A stretch of DNA of 64,000 nt from assembly GCF_932526225.1 (NCBI RefSeq), contig NC_064041.1, positions 10,274,813 through 10,338,812 of the forward strand, read 5' to 3'. Positions 38,161 to 48,771 of the stretch are shown in pieces (the first letter of the stretch is position 1; each line of letters begins with the position of its first letter). Position numbers and translations under genes: made by a program. The notes under the pieces were generated by a model that saw nothing but the letters and a program-made list of their open reading frames with translations, was not told the origin of the DNA and did not search any database. This DNA is from Nematostella vectensis (lineage: Eukaryota > Cnidaria > Anthozoa > Actiniaria > Edwardsiidae).

Positions 38161-39006
38161 GTGTTGTCGTATGTGTCTATTTGTTCTTTATTTTTTGTGG
38201 CCATGGCTTTAACAAGAGAGGTTTTGGAAGAACTACTCGACAAGAAACTGGCGCCATTACAGGCGTCTCTTGACTTTCTAAATGAAAAGTACGACATCAT
38301 CTTAAAGAAAGTCTCAGATCAAGAGGTTAAAGTAAAAGAACTCTCGAAAGAGAATTCTCGTCTTCATTCGGAAGTGGGGCTACTCAGATCTACATTATCA
38401 AACCAAGGGAAATGGCTAAACGATCTAGAGCAATATGGCCGCCGGGAATGCCTCGAGATCCGTGGGATCCCTGAGGTTAAAGGAGAAGACACTTCTCAAA
38501 TAGCGTGTCAAGTCGCCAACCTAATTGGGGTCAAGCTCTCGAGACAGGATATCTCGACCAGCCACCGCATCAAGCCTAAAAACTCGACGGCAAAGTTCCC
38601 GCCCTCCATCATAGTCAAATTTACAAGCCGTGACAAGCGAGACGAAACATACAAAGCCAGGGGGAGGTTGCGTGAGCTCTCCACACACAACGTGCCTGGC
38701 CTGGATAGATTTAAAAGTAACTCGATCTATCTCAGTGAGTCTCTCACTCAAAGAAACAAGGCATTATTCAAAAGTGCGTTGGAGGATAGAAAACAAATGA
38801 AGTATGACTTCATTTGGACTGCAAATGGAAACATCTATTTGCGCAAGAATGAACGCAGTCCATCGATTCATGTTACCGATGAATCGGTATTAATAAATCT
38901 AAGAAGCTCCAGCTTTGTTCACGAAGTCGAAGGGGCGACGGCGATGACAGATACCAACATCTCCTCCAAGAGCGACAGTGCGGCAAGTACAAATACAGCA
39001 AGTTAA
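38161..39006 (+). CDS. LINE ORF1: coiled-coil plus RRM-like RNA-binding protein
   Basis: The frame is 281 residues. The more likely start is the second Met (MALTREVLEE, at 38203), because the first 14 residues are hydrophobic and lie before the coiled coil. A heptad-rich coiled coil covers about residues 15-95. It is followed by a domain with LEIRGIPEV and SHRI, as in L1-type ORF1 nucleic-acid chaperones. The C-terminal tail is serine-rich. ORF2 follows after 85 bp in another frame. Confidence 0.8.
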   Translation: MLSYVSICSLFFVAMALTREVLEELLDKKLAPLQASLDFLNEKYDIILKKVSDQEVKVKELSKENSRLHSEVGLLRSTLSNQGKWLNDLEQYGRRECLEIRGIPEVKGEDTSQIACQVANLIGVKLSRQDISTSHRIKPKNSTAKFPPSIIVKFTSRDKRDETYKARGRLRELSTHNVPGLDRFKSNSIYLSESLTQRNKALFKSALEDRKQMKYDFIWTANGNIYLRKNERSPSIHVTDESVLINLRSSSFVHEVEGATAMTDTNISSKSDSAASTNTAS

Positions 39007-39091
39007 GAATAAGTCACATAGCTAACATGTATTCTTTCCATCGAAGTTTACAATTAACTAGATCACATATAAGTTCTTATGTTGACTTACA

Positions 39092-42000
39092 ATGACTAGA
39101 GTTATCTGTCACATTTGTTCTAAAATTATAAGAAAGAACTGTCGTGCTGTCGAATGCGATTCATGTTTACAGTGGTGTCACTTTAAATGCTCAAAATTGT
39201 TGCTTAAACAGTTTAATCATTTATCGCTCACCAACGATTTATGGCTCTGTCAGCCCTGCTATTCTGAAGTCTTTCCCTTTCACAATTTAAACAACAATGA
39301 TCTATTGGATCTAGTCTTTAATTCCAATACATTGTGCCACTGCTCCCCATTCATTGATCGCGTTCGCCTTGAAAATCTTCCTCATCTAGACATAGTTTCT
39401 AGTTTGAATTTTCCGAATTTAAGTGACTTTGATTTAGATATTAATATTCCTAGTCAGATTAATTCAAAATACTACTCCCCCCATGAATTTCACTCGTCTT
39501 ATGAGCTTTCAAATTTATCAGACAAATCGCTCTCACTTCTTCATTGTAATATAAGAAGTATTTCAAAAAACTTTGATAAATTACAAGATATGCTTTCTAC
39601 TTTAAATCATCCTTTTAAGTTAATTGCTCTATCTGAAACCTGGCATTCTGACTGTAGAGAGCATATTGCTAATTGTTCTCTCCCAGGTTTTACTTATATA
39701 TCGAAACCGACTAAATTTTCAGTTGGGGGAGTAGGTTTATTTATAGCTGTTTCTTTTAATTTCATTTTGAGGGAGGACTTATCCATTTCAAATGATCAAC
39801 AAGAATCTTTATGGGTTGAAATACAAAATAATAAGGGTAGCAAAAACATATTATGTGGAGTTATTTACCGCCATCCAAATAGTTCTCTTGACCCCTTTTT
39901 AGAACATTTCTATAAAACCATGGACAAAATCAGTAAGGAGGGAAAGCTCTGCCTTTTTTCAGGTGACATAAATTTGAATTTATTAAATTCAGACTCCCAC
40001 CAACAAACAGGGGAATTTCTTAATACTTTATTTTCATATTCTTTTCAGCCTCATATCTTGCAACCTACTAGAATAACTGATCATTCGGCCACGCTCATAG
40101 ACAATATATTTTTTAACTCGCTCGAACATAAAACTTGTAGTGGCAATATTGTTTATCCCTTAACAGATCATCTTCCCAATTTTCTGACAATAGATTCAAT
40201 TAATATCAATGTCTCAAAAAATGACTTCTACCAAAGGGACTATTCTAGGTTGGATCAGGAAGCTTTAATTAATGATTTTAGCCAAATTGATTGGTCTTTA
40301 CAGTTTTATGGTATGGATAATGTTAACGATATTTTTTCCTGTTTTCTTGCTAAGTCTAATGAAATAATTAATTCCCATGTTCCAATGAAAAAACTTTCTA
40401 GAAAAGAAATTAAATTCAAAGCAAAACCTTGGATATCCAAGGGCATCAGAACTTCGATTAATTATAAGAACAGGCTCTATAGGAAGTTTATTAAATCTAG
40501 AAATCAATATCATTTTGAAAAATACAAAATCTATAGAAATAAATTGAACCATTTAATTGCAATAAGTAAGAGAAAATACTATGAAAAGTACTTTAATTTT
40601 AACAAATCTAACATAAAAAATATCTGGAAAGGGATAAAAGAAATTGTCGTGCTAAAGCCTAAGGCTCATTTCACACCTTCAAAAATTGTATCTTCTAATA
40701 AGGTTTTTACCAATGTAAATGAGATAGCAAATGAGTTCAATTACTTCTTTGCTAATGTTGGCAGAAATATCAGCAACAATATTCCAAAAGTAAACACTTT
40801 ATTTTCAGAATTTCTTCCAACAGCTAATTCTAACAGCTTTCTTCTAGCTCCCACATCTACAGAGGAAATTAGAAGTATAATCTTAGGAATTAAATCAGGT
40901 AAAGCTTGTGGTTCTTCTAGCCTTCCAATTACAGTTCTTAAAATACTAAGCTCTATTATTTCAAGGCCTCTGGAGATATTATACAATCTGTCCTTTTCTT
41001 CTGGCATTGTACCTGATGCCTTCAAAATTGCACGTGTCATACCTATTTACAAATCAGGCTCTCATTTTGACACTTCTAATTTTAGACCAATATCATTATT
41101 ATCTATTTTTAATCAGTTACTTGAAAGGTTAATGTATAACAGAGTCATAAAATTTCTAGACAAATACGATATTTTGTACAAAAACCAATTTGGCTTTCGA
41201 GCCAATCATTCTACAGAACATGCTCTTCTGCTTATTACCGATAAAATCCAAAGATCAATTGAGGGTGGTCAATACTCTTGTGGCATATTTCTTGATTTTA
41301 GCAAAGCTTTTGATACTGTTGATCATAAAATATTATTAGCAAAACTTTATTCATACGGCATCCGTGGCATAGCTTATGAATGGTTTGTTTCCTACTTATC
41401 AAACAGGCAACAGTTTGTTTCTATTGGTAATGTGTCATCTGCACCACTACCAATAACATGTGGAGTGCCTCAAGGTTCAGTACTTGGTCCCCTTCTCTTT
41501 CTTCTGTACATTAATGATTTTAATAACTGCTCCAACTTATTTGACTTTCATTTATTTGCTGATGATGCCAATTTATTTTGTGCCGATTCTTCATTGACAT
41601 CCTTAGAGACCAAAGTAAACACAGATCTGTATAATATAAATCGTTGGCTTTGTGCAAATAAATTGGCTTTGAACATCAGTAAAACTAATTTTGTCATTTT
41701 TCGACCAGCACAAAAGAGGCTGGCTAGTTCTATTTCTTTATCAATCAATAATAATACCATTAAACAAAAAAATAATATCAAATATCTTGGTGTAGTTATT
41801 GACTCCTTTCTTAACTGGAAGGAGCACATTAACCAGTTAAGTAAGAAAATCTCCAGAGGGGTCGGAATAATAGCAAAGCTGCGTCACTATGTATCACCAA
41901 CAATTCTCACTCAGCTATATTATTCTCTAATTTATCCATTTCTTACTTATGGTGCTATTATTTGGGGCAACACATATGAATCAACAATCAAGCCTCTTTT

Positions 42001-42385
42001 TATTTTACAGAAGAAAGCTGTTAGAATCATAACTTTCTCATCTTACATCGAACATACTTCTCCTATCTTTAGAAAACTAAATATCTTGAAATCTCCTGAT
42101 CTAATCTATTACTTAAACACAATATTTATGTACAAATTTAATTTGAATCTACTTCCAACTCCTTTTGATTCTTTTTTTACTACGGTTGCTTCAAGGCACA
42201 AATATAATACAAGACTGGCTTCTAAATCATCGTACTGCCTCCCTTTACCTCGAACTAATTATGGAAAGTTTAATATTCGTTTTAAAGGTGCCTCAATTTG
42301 GAATAACATCAAAGAACCTACCAAAACCATGCGTTTGCCTAGCTTCAAGGCTGCAATAAAGACCTCAATCCTTGAAAATTATTAG
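39092..42385 (+). CDS. LINE ORF2: PHD-like zinc finger, endonuclease and reverse transcriptase, 1,097 residues
   Basis: An N-terminal PHD-like finger (residues about 5-55) opens CHIC, with CDSC, HFKC and CQPC completing the ligands. An apurinic-type endonuclease follows, with LLHCNIRS near residue 150, a GDINLNLLN core and a late TDHLP. The reverse transcriptase then shows FRPISLLS, NQFGFRANHST, FLDFSKAFDTVDH, GVPQGSVLGP and the catalytic FADD at residues 822-825, and ends with a LKYLGVVID thumb-type motif. No frameshift or stop interrupts it, so it could be active. Clade within CR1/Jockey/Rex1-like LINEs was not resolved. Confidence 0.93.
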   Translation: MTRVICHICSKIIRKNCRAVECDSCLQWCHFKCSKLLLKQFNHLSLTNDLWLCQPCYSEVFPFHNLNNNDLLDLVFNSNTLCHCSPFIDRVRLENLPHLDIVSSLNFPNLSDFDLDINIPSQINSKYYSPHEFHSSYELSNLSDKSLSLLHCNIRSISKNFDKLQDMLSTLNHPFKLIALSETWHSDCREHIANCSLPGFTYISKPTKFSVGGVGLFIAVSFNFILREDLSISNDQQESLWVEIQNNKGSKNILCGVIYRHPNSSLDPFLEHFYKTMDKISKEGKLCLFSGDINLNLLNSDSHQQTGEFLNTLFSYSFQPHILQPTRITDHSATLIDNIFFNSLEHKTCSGNIVYPLTDHLPNFLTIDSININVSKNDFYQRDYSRLDQEALINDFSQIDWSLQFYGMDNVNDIFSCFLAKSNEIINSHVPMKKLSRKEIKFKAKPWISKGIRTSINYKNRLYRKFIKSRNQYHFEKYKIYRNKLNHLIAISKRKYYEKYFNFNKSNIKNIWKGIKEIVVLKPKAHFTPSKIVSSNKVFTNVNEIANEFNYFFANVGRNISNNIPKVNTLFSEFLPTANSNSFLLAPTSTEEIRSIILGIKSGKACGSSSLPITVLKILSSIISRPLEILYNLSFSSGIVPDAFKIARVIPIYKSGSHFDTSNFRPISLLSIFNQLLERLMYNRVIKFLDKYDILYKNQFGFRANHSTEHALLLITDKIQRSIEGGQYSCGIFLDFSKAFDTVDHKILLAKLYSYGIRGIAYEWFVSYLSNRQQFVSIGNVSSAPLPITCGVPQGSVLGPLLFLLYINDFNNCSNLFDFHLFADDANLFCADSSLTSLETKVNTDLYNINRWLCANKLALNISKTNFVIFRPAQKRLASSISLSINNNTIKQKNNIKYLGVVIDSFLNWKEHINQLSKKISRGVGIIAKLRHYVSPTILTQLYYSLIYPFLTYGAIIWGNTYESTIKPLFILQKKAVRIITFSSYIEHTSPIFRKLNILKSPDLIYYLNTIFMYKFNLNLLPTPFDSFFTTVASRHKYNTRLASKSSYCLPLPRTNYGKFNIRFKGASIWNNIKEPTKTMRLPSFKAAIKTSILENY

Positions 42386-42667
42386 CCTCTATCTAGTTTT
42401 TTTGTTTTATTGCATTTTATTTTGCTGCTGCTTTCATGTATTTTGTATTCGTGCCTTGTACGTCCTTGCTATACGCTCCATTTAATTGAACTATTTTGTG
42501 CTGCCTAGCCAGATTAGCTTTTTAGTTACTTCTAGGCAGCCAATACCCAAAATCTGTAATTATTATTTATTTTCTTACTGTAATTTCTGTGTGTGGTATA
42601 AATAAAGTTATATTGTTGTTGTTGTTGTTGTTGTTGACGTGGATGAAAAGCGTTTAGTGACATGTGC

Positions 42668-42890
42668 TTAAAGCCGCATTGTCACCAGTTTACTTCCGAC
42701 GGAAACCTCAAACGTTAAAAGACAAAAGAATCTATTAGAATCCGAGATATTCAACAGGCCATCCACTCTAAATTATCAATCACATCCTCAAAGAGACTTC
42801 CAATGAAATATTTTTCGCGTTTTCCGTTAGAAATCATCGAATATTGTTACGTAATCGACCGGAAGTAAACTGGTGACAATACGGCTTTAA
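42668..42890. mobile_element. 223-bp MITE with 31-bp terminal inverted repeats and TTAA ends
   Basis: The left end TTAAAGCCGCATTGTCACCA and the complement of the right end match over 31 bases with one mismatch. Both ends contain TTAA, which suggests a piggyBac-like target. No coding capacity. It lies 32 bp after the LINE tail. Confidence 0.8.
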
Positions 42891-44230
42891 ATGAAGGGGT
42901 CTAAGAGGATAAGGAACTGAAACGGCACAAAAGCAACTTTGGGGGAGGGAAGAGCACGGGGAAAATCAATATTACGAGGAATGCTAGGGAAGGTCAGGGC
43001 GCTAGCCATTGACAAAGAAATCTCTTCTCACTACCGTAATTGTTAGAAGTGTATAAGCGCCTTCCTTCGAATAAATGCCTCGCCTAATGTGTAACAGACT
43101 TGATGATGAAGAGGGCGTGTTAAAAGGGAAGCCACAAAAACTGACTGTACTACCCGCACAACATTTTCTCATTGAAAGCTTGTTTTCTTAGGATTCTTGG
43201 AGGATTTGTACTCCGTGTAGGTTTTGCAATTTTATCTAGAGATAACTTATATATGCGCCCCGTCTGGGACATTACGGTTATCCACGTTTCAATTTCACCA
43301 AAAAAAAATATCGTAGAAAAGGGCCAAGGGGAACATGTACTTTGTTGTAAGAAATTCGCAAAACGGTAATAAAATTTGAAGAGGTTGAGTAGGGGACTGC
43401 CTTTTATTTTCGGCTCTCAAAGATTCGAGAAGCAAACAAACAAACAAAACAAGTTATACATCAGAAATAATTGTAAAAAGGCAAATAAAGTCAAGTAAAG
43501 GTAATAGCGCCTTAGGTAACGGGATCTTAAAAAAGCTCAAAACGTAGAAAGATCACTCTAGAGCTTTTATGGACAGAGTTATGGTAACAAATAGTTTGAA
43601 TTTGTCTAAACGCTCATCGAGTGTCAATCTAAGCGAAATGAAAAGTGGGGGGAGAGGGATTTTTTAAGAAAAAATCGAGAGGTTTACGAATTCCTAAAGC
43701 ATGCCGTATTTCGGATCTATTGGAAATGTACTAAATGGTGTTTATACTTTGACGGCACAATTTCACCCTCCCCCTCTCTCATCCTCGGTCCACGCCTAAA
43801 AGTCGAGGTTCTCGCATGACACCAACAACCACCTCCCAGTGACAAATCCTAGAGCAATTGACAATACAATACAACTGATATTAGAGCTCAAAGAGGTAGA
43901 CCACCCTGAAAAGAAAGCTATAATGTATAGCAGTAAACAATACGTCATGTAGCCTTTGCAAAAGTCTCGTGTACGGAAATAAATCAAATTTAATGTCAAT
44001 TTCTTTAAACTAGTTTATTGCTACAAATTCATTTGAAGCTGTGGGTCCGGTTTGCAAAAGAACTTCCCATGCTTTGCAAAATTGATGAGAAGCTCTGTGT
44101 TTGCATTCCCCTATAGCAGGGGTGACCAGGGGCGGATCTAGAGGTAGCCCGAGCCCCCCCCCCCCCCCATTTCCGGGATTTAGCTTAAAAATCCACATCC
44201 CGTTTATCTGCTATTTCCTATCAAAATACT
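42891..44230. other. Intergenic, no gene seen
   Basis: No open frame here has support. At 44125-44170 the words GGGGCGGATCTAGAGG and a C-run resemble the end of an unclassified dispersed repeat. Confidence 0.45.
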
Positions 44231-45825
44231 TTAGAGCCTATCCGCAATTAATGGCATCCCTAATTCATTAAGCATATCATAAAGGTGTCCAATTGATAGG
44301 TTTGTCCTTAGCTCCCATTTGGAGAGAGCACCATCTGCTGGGTTATCCGTTCGCTGGTCCAGGTACTTGATATCATCTGTCGACATACCAATCTTATCAG
44401 CAAAACGTTTCCAGATGCCATCAACTGCAATGAAAGGTAAAATAAATTAAATGGAATGGTCTAGAAAATATTATACAGACGGACGGACGGACAGACAGAC
44501 AGACAGAGGGACGGACAGACAGACAGACAGAGACACACCTGTAAGAGCTCGTGTCAGCTTAGCACGGACAGAATACGGCATATCTCTAGACTTAAGAGCT
44601 TCATTCAGGGCTGGACCTGTGGTCCAAAATAGATATCAATCTTAACATTAAGTAAACATTATGTTCAATATCATAATCCCTTAAACCAGATAATCCAACA
44701 ACCACTTAATCAATAGACAATCACTGTAAAATCAAATAATTACAAAATCAATTTAGCCAAACAACACACAATCACCAATAATCCCACACACTTTAACCAA
44801 ATGATATTACAATCACTTTAACCAAACGATATCACAATTACTTTAGAATTTCCCTTCAACCTCGGTTTGATGATATACATGATTGCACAAACCACCATTA
44901 AATTCAAATGGCATGAGGTAAAAACGGTCTTCTACCTGTTATGCCAGCTGGAAGAAGCTGACGCATTCCTTTGATCACGTCTGCTCCATTACTACAATTC
45001 CTCAGTATCCCTGTGAACTCTTTGATGGACTTGCTCTTCACAGTGTCGGTAAACAGAAGGACTTTGGTTGCTGTGGCAGCTGGTTCATGGGAAAGACTGT
45101 CATGCAGTTGCTGTTTTCTCAGACTGTCTTCATCAATAAGTCTAGCGATATTTTCAATGTCACTCTTTGAAAGGTCGCCCATACGTGTTGGTACCTTTTG
45201 TTCTATGGAAACATAATATCATAAGGTTATACAGTTATCGATACAGTACTACTGACAAACCTTGGGGGCAACTAAGGCATCATACTCAAATTTTCAAAAT
45301 GCTACACCAACATACAATGCCCCATAGTTTATATCAGCTTCCTAAAAAAAACATTAAGGCATCATACTCAAATTTTCAAGATGCTACACCCTTAAACACT
45401 TTATATCGGCTTCCTAAAAAGCCCCACTATAGGAGTCAGATGTTCTGCCTATTGAGTTTTCTTTCCACAATAACCTATAGTCAAACGTTTTGCATTGTTG
45501 GTTAGCTTTCCTACACTTTACCAAGAGTCAGGTGTTTTGCCTGGTTGGTGAGTTTTCCCACAGGTCCATCTGAAGTATCATGGTCTACTTGGCCATGTGC
45601 AGATGTCTCTTGCTGATTAGATATATTATTGGCTCCTGAATTCAAGGTATTCACTTCAACTTTCTCTGCAAAAAGGGGTAAATAAAATTGTTAGAGAGAG
45701 ATCATGTTTTTGGGAATAAAACTGTTCCATGATGTGTCTTACTGTAGCAAAAAGTATAGGTACCTTATAGAAAAATTATATAATATAATAATAATAATAA
45801 CAACATCAACAACAACAACAATAAC

Positions 45826-45905
<80 letters not shown>

Positions 45906-48507
45906 CACAACAACAACAAAAACAAGTAGAGGGAAAGGTTCTTTATCTCACATGGATCCTTTGCTTAAGCTAATTATTCAAATGCTGCTGATGATGTTGC
46001 TGTTTTTTTCAACCACTTTAAGGACAAGTATGTAAATAAGGCACCATAAGGTGGAAGCCAGATTTTTTTGGCAGATAACGGCGCAACTAAGAAAACCGTG
46101 AACACCAGAAATGTGTATGGAATGTTTGTTCCAACCAATCACTTGCGAGATATTCAAACGAAACACATCTCAACAAGTTTCAGTGTCTGAATTCTCATGT
46201 ATGATTCGTCAGAAGACAATAAACATTCCAAACATATCTTTAGGTGTTAACGCCTTTACTGGTTGCGCTGTAAGTTGCCCAAGGCAACCCTTATATCATT
46301 TATTTTCCATACTCAACTCACCGGCAGGGGGAGATTTGGCCACATTTGGTTCCATACCAAAATCTTTGAGTAAAACCTTTGCCTTGTCAGGGTGGACCAT
46401 CTCAAGGACACGCGCAAAATGCTCATGGGCCTGTGGCCCTTTCTTAAGAAGAAGTGCCAGAAATTCATCAAATTTTTTCTGAGATCCTGCTGGAAAACTA
46501 TTGATTGATTCTTTATCTGTTTTATCTAATACTATTCCCAACAGAGGGAGAATTCTGTCAATGTCCATGTCCCTAAGCATCTCACGTGAGGTTCGTAGCA
46601 CCTGTCTGTACTTCTCCGAAGATGTCTGATCATCTAGAGTGAGGAGAATAAGTAGGTGATAAATGATATAGAATTTGTAGCTACTCCTACCTATTAAGTG
46701 GACAATCTGAAAATACATAATTATCTCACATAATTGGAAAAACACACATCCAATTCAAAGAAACAACATTTAGAGAATTACTTCATAGAACTAGAAACAA
46801 TATCTTTCCTCACACACCACAATACAAATCCTCTCTTTGACTTTTCAATACGTGACAACAGAAGTATTTTGTTGTTCATGGGATGCTATTTGGTCTTTGT
46901 TTCCGTACATACTTCAGGCTGGGTGATGTAGGTGTATTCTTACCAGAGGAAGGTCATTATTAATCAGGGAGAGGGCTGGGTTTTCTGGTCAAATTGACCC
47001 TCCCCCAATCTAAAGCAAAAAAAAATGGTGACCAGAAATGTGTAATGAAAGTGACATCAGAGCATCACATTCATTTATCTACCTTGTAGGGGGTCTGGGG
47101 TTCTCCCGAAAAAAATGATATTACAGACCTTAAGGAGGCTCGGTAATTTATCAAGAACACCTGTTCAGAGAATAAGGCCCTTCCTTAAGCCCTGTATCAA
47201 AATTTGAGCCCCCCCCCCCAATAGATCCTAAAAAAATCTTAACACTCCCCCAAAAATAAGCAGCCCTCCCCCGTTAAATAATGACCTTTCTCTATCCCTT
47301 ATGGCCTACTACTGGATAGCCAAACAATTCCTAAATTCATTTGCAGTGTAGCTTGTCACATGCCCAATACATAAGTTTTGAATGACTGCAGAGAAGAATG
47401 GCCCAGAACTAACTGTATATTTAGCATTGCATCATTTTCACAAAGAAATCAGCTTGTCAATTAACTGGGACGGTCCAATTATAGGTCGAAATTTCAGTGC
47501 AATCATAAGTACATAACGGTCAACTCTCCGGGAATTAGGCGGGATTCTCAAGATTTTGAGCCCCTTCTCCGCTCTCCCATTTTGAGCACCAGATCTCCCC
47601 CTTTTTTAACAATTTTTGTAGCTTCCGAGAAATTATTAATAGAAAATCGATATTTTGCCTATTATCTGGATTTGTGCGCACCTTCTATAGGGCAAATGCC
47701 CACAAGGGTATACCAAACCCACCCCAAAAAATGAATATATATCCCACCCCTTCCCCGGCAAAAAATTTGACAAGCCTTGAGATCTTGGGAGGTTGACAGG
47801 TATATACTACTACTACAACTACTACAGGTATATACTACAAATTTTTGGCGGGGAAGGCGTTGGATATATCCATTTTTGGGGGGTGTTAGATTAATTTGAG
47901 GGGATAAATTGGCTTGCAAGCCGGTAGCATTACTTTCTGTAGTACTGTAAATACCTTTCATGTTGCAGAACATCCAGACATTTTGTCCATTTTGTCTGTT
48001 TGTTGTTCATTATAGTTCAATTATATGAGGGTTCATAAAAAAGCAGAAACTATGCAGATGATAACTTATTTGAGTATGGACGAAACTACCGTTAACTGAA
48101 AATCATAAATGACAAATAAGTAATTAAGTAATGGCCTAATCTAAGAGGAATCGTGGCAAGCTATATATTATGAACATACCACCGCTAGCATCCAGAGTTA
48201 CATCATCGGGTACTTCGTTTAGCAGAATATTCGCCAAATGACGCTGATTAGACATATTTAATGCTTTTACGAACACTTCGAATGCGTGTTCTCCTCGTTT
48301 TGTCAACATCGTTAGGAGTTCTTCCGCTCTTTCCTGGCGGGTTTTAAAACTTTTGATTTCCTCTTCATCCGATTCAGACAGCAAAGATGTTAGGTTATAA
48401 AGTACTTTATGAACTTCCAGATCTCTTGCGAGCTCAACTCGGTGTTTTCGGAGTATTTTTCTGTGTTCTTCTTTCATTCCTTGCTTGGCGGAATTAGCAG
48501 AAGCCAT
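44231..48507 (-). CDS. Death-fold adaptor: CARD, CARD, possible third death-fold, death domain; six exons, 440 residues
   Basis: Exons in transcript order: 48180-48507, 46322-46633, 45522-45665, 44936-45202, 44539-44616, 44231-44424 (stop TAA 44231-44233), total 1,323 nt. Exon 1 encodes a CARD (LRKHRVELARDLEVHKVL, then NLTSLLSESDEEEIKS). Exon 2 encodes a second CARD (LRTSREMLRDMDIDRIL, then LDKTDKESINSF). Exon 3 is a polar linker. Exon 4 (DIENIARLIDEDSLRKQQL onward) is helical and may be a degenerate CARD or DED. Exons 5-6 end in a death domain (IWKRFADKIGMSTDDIKYLD, WELR, LYDMLNELGM). No signal peptide, membrane segment, caspase or NACHT is seen, so a cytosolic adaptor in apoptosis or innate signalling is inferred. 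All five introns are phase 1. The order of domains matches no vertebrate protein I can name. Confidence 0.87.
44475..44537. repeat. GACA/GACG microsatellite in the CARD gene
   Basis: Tandem GACA, with some GACG, over about 60 bp inside the last intron, ending just beyond the donor of exon 44539-44616. Confidence 0.9.
44845..44876. repeat. 32-bp segment duplicated at 48540-48571
   Basis: GAATTTCCCTTCAACCTCGG followed by TTTGATGATATA is identical at both places. One copy is in the CARD-gene intron just after exon 4; the other is in the promoter region upstream of that gene's ATG. Confidence 0.95.
45782..45901. repeat. (TAA)n microsatellite
   Basis: Almost pure TAA units with a short interrupted CAA segment at the start, in the CARD-gene intron between exons 2 and 3. 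Confidence 0.97.
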
Positions 48508-48771
48508 TTTGAAAATCTGTAGTCGAGTTTTTTTTCAGGGAATTTCCCTTCAACCTCGGTTTGATGATATATCTTTGACCTATCGGGTTCCCTGTGTTGA
48601 AAATCAAACATGGCCGCCTTGTTGTCATACAACTCCTACTTATTCTTCATAATTTAGAAATCTCATTGCATAATCTGCCGTGAATATGAATCAGTATGGT
48701 TAAATAACATGACTGTTTAGAAAGTTGATTTCGGAATTGAGTGTTACGCTCACATTAGTGAAACCGGGAAA
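48508..48771. promoter_or_regulatory. Bidirectional promoter between the CARD/death-domain gene and PIGC
   Basis: Only 264 bp separate the two divergent start codons, so the regulatory sequence must be shared or overlapping. No TATA box is evident. The 32-bp duplicated segment lies inside it (48540-48571). Confidence 0.65.

Larger units (their letters stand above)
38075..42641 (+). mobile_element. Full-length non-LTR retrotransposon (CR1/Jockey-type LINE), apparently intact, with (TTG)n tail
   Basis: Two intact open frames are followed by a 250-bp 3' UTR with AATAAA near 42601 and a 3' tail of about eight TTG units. A six-base candidate target-site duplication GACGTG flanks it (38075-38080 and 42636-42641), which puts the element at about 38081-42635. 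The short duplication is only suggestive. Intact frames imply a young insertion. Confidence 0.85.

Noticed and set aside
43796-43999. Minus-strand 67-residue hydrophobic frame as a small gene
   Set aside because: No recognisable family, no nearby splice support, and background length for AT-rich sequence.
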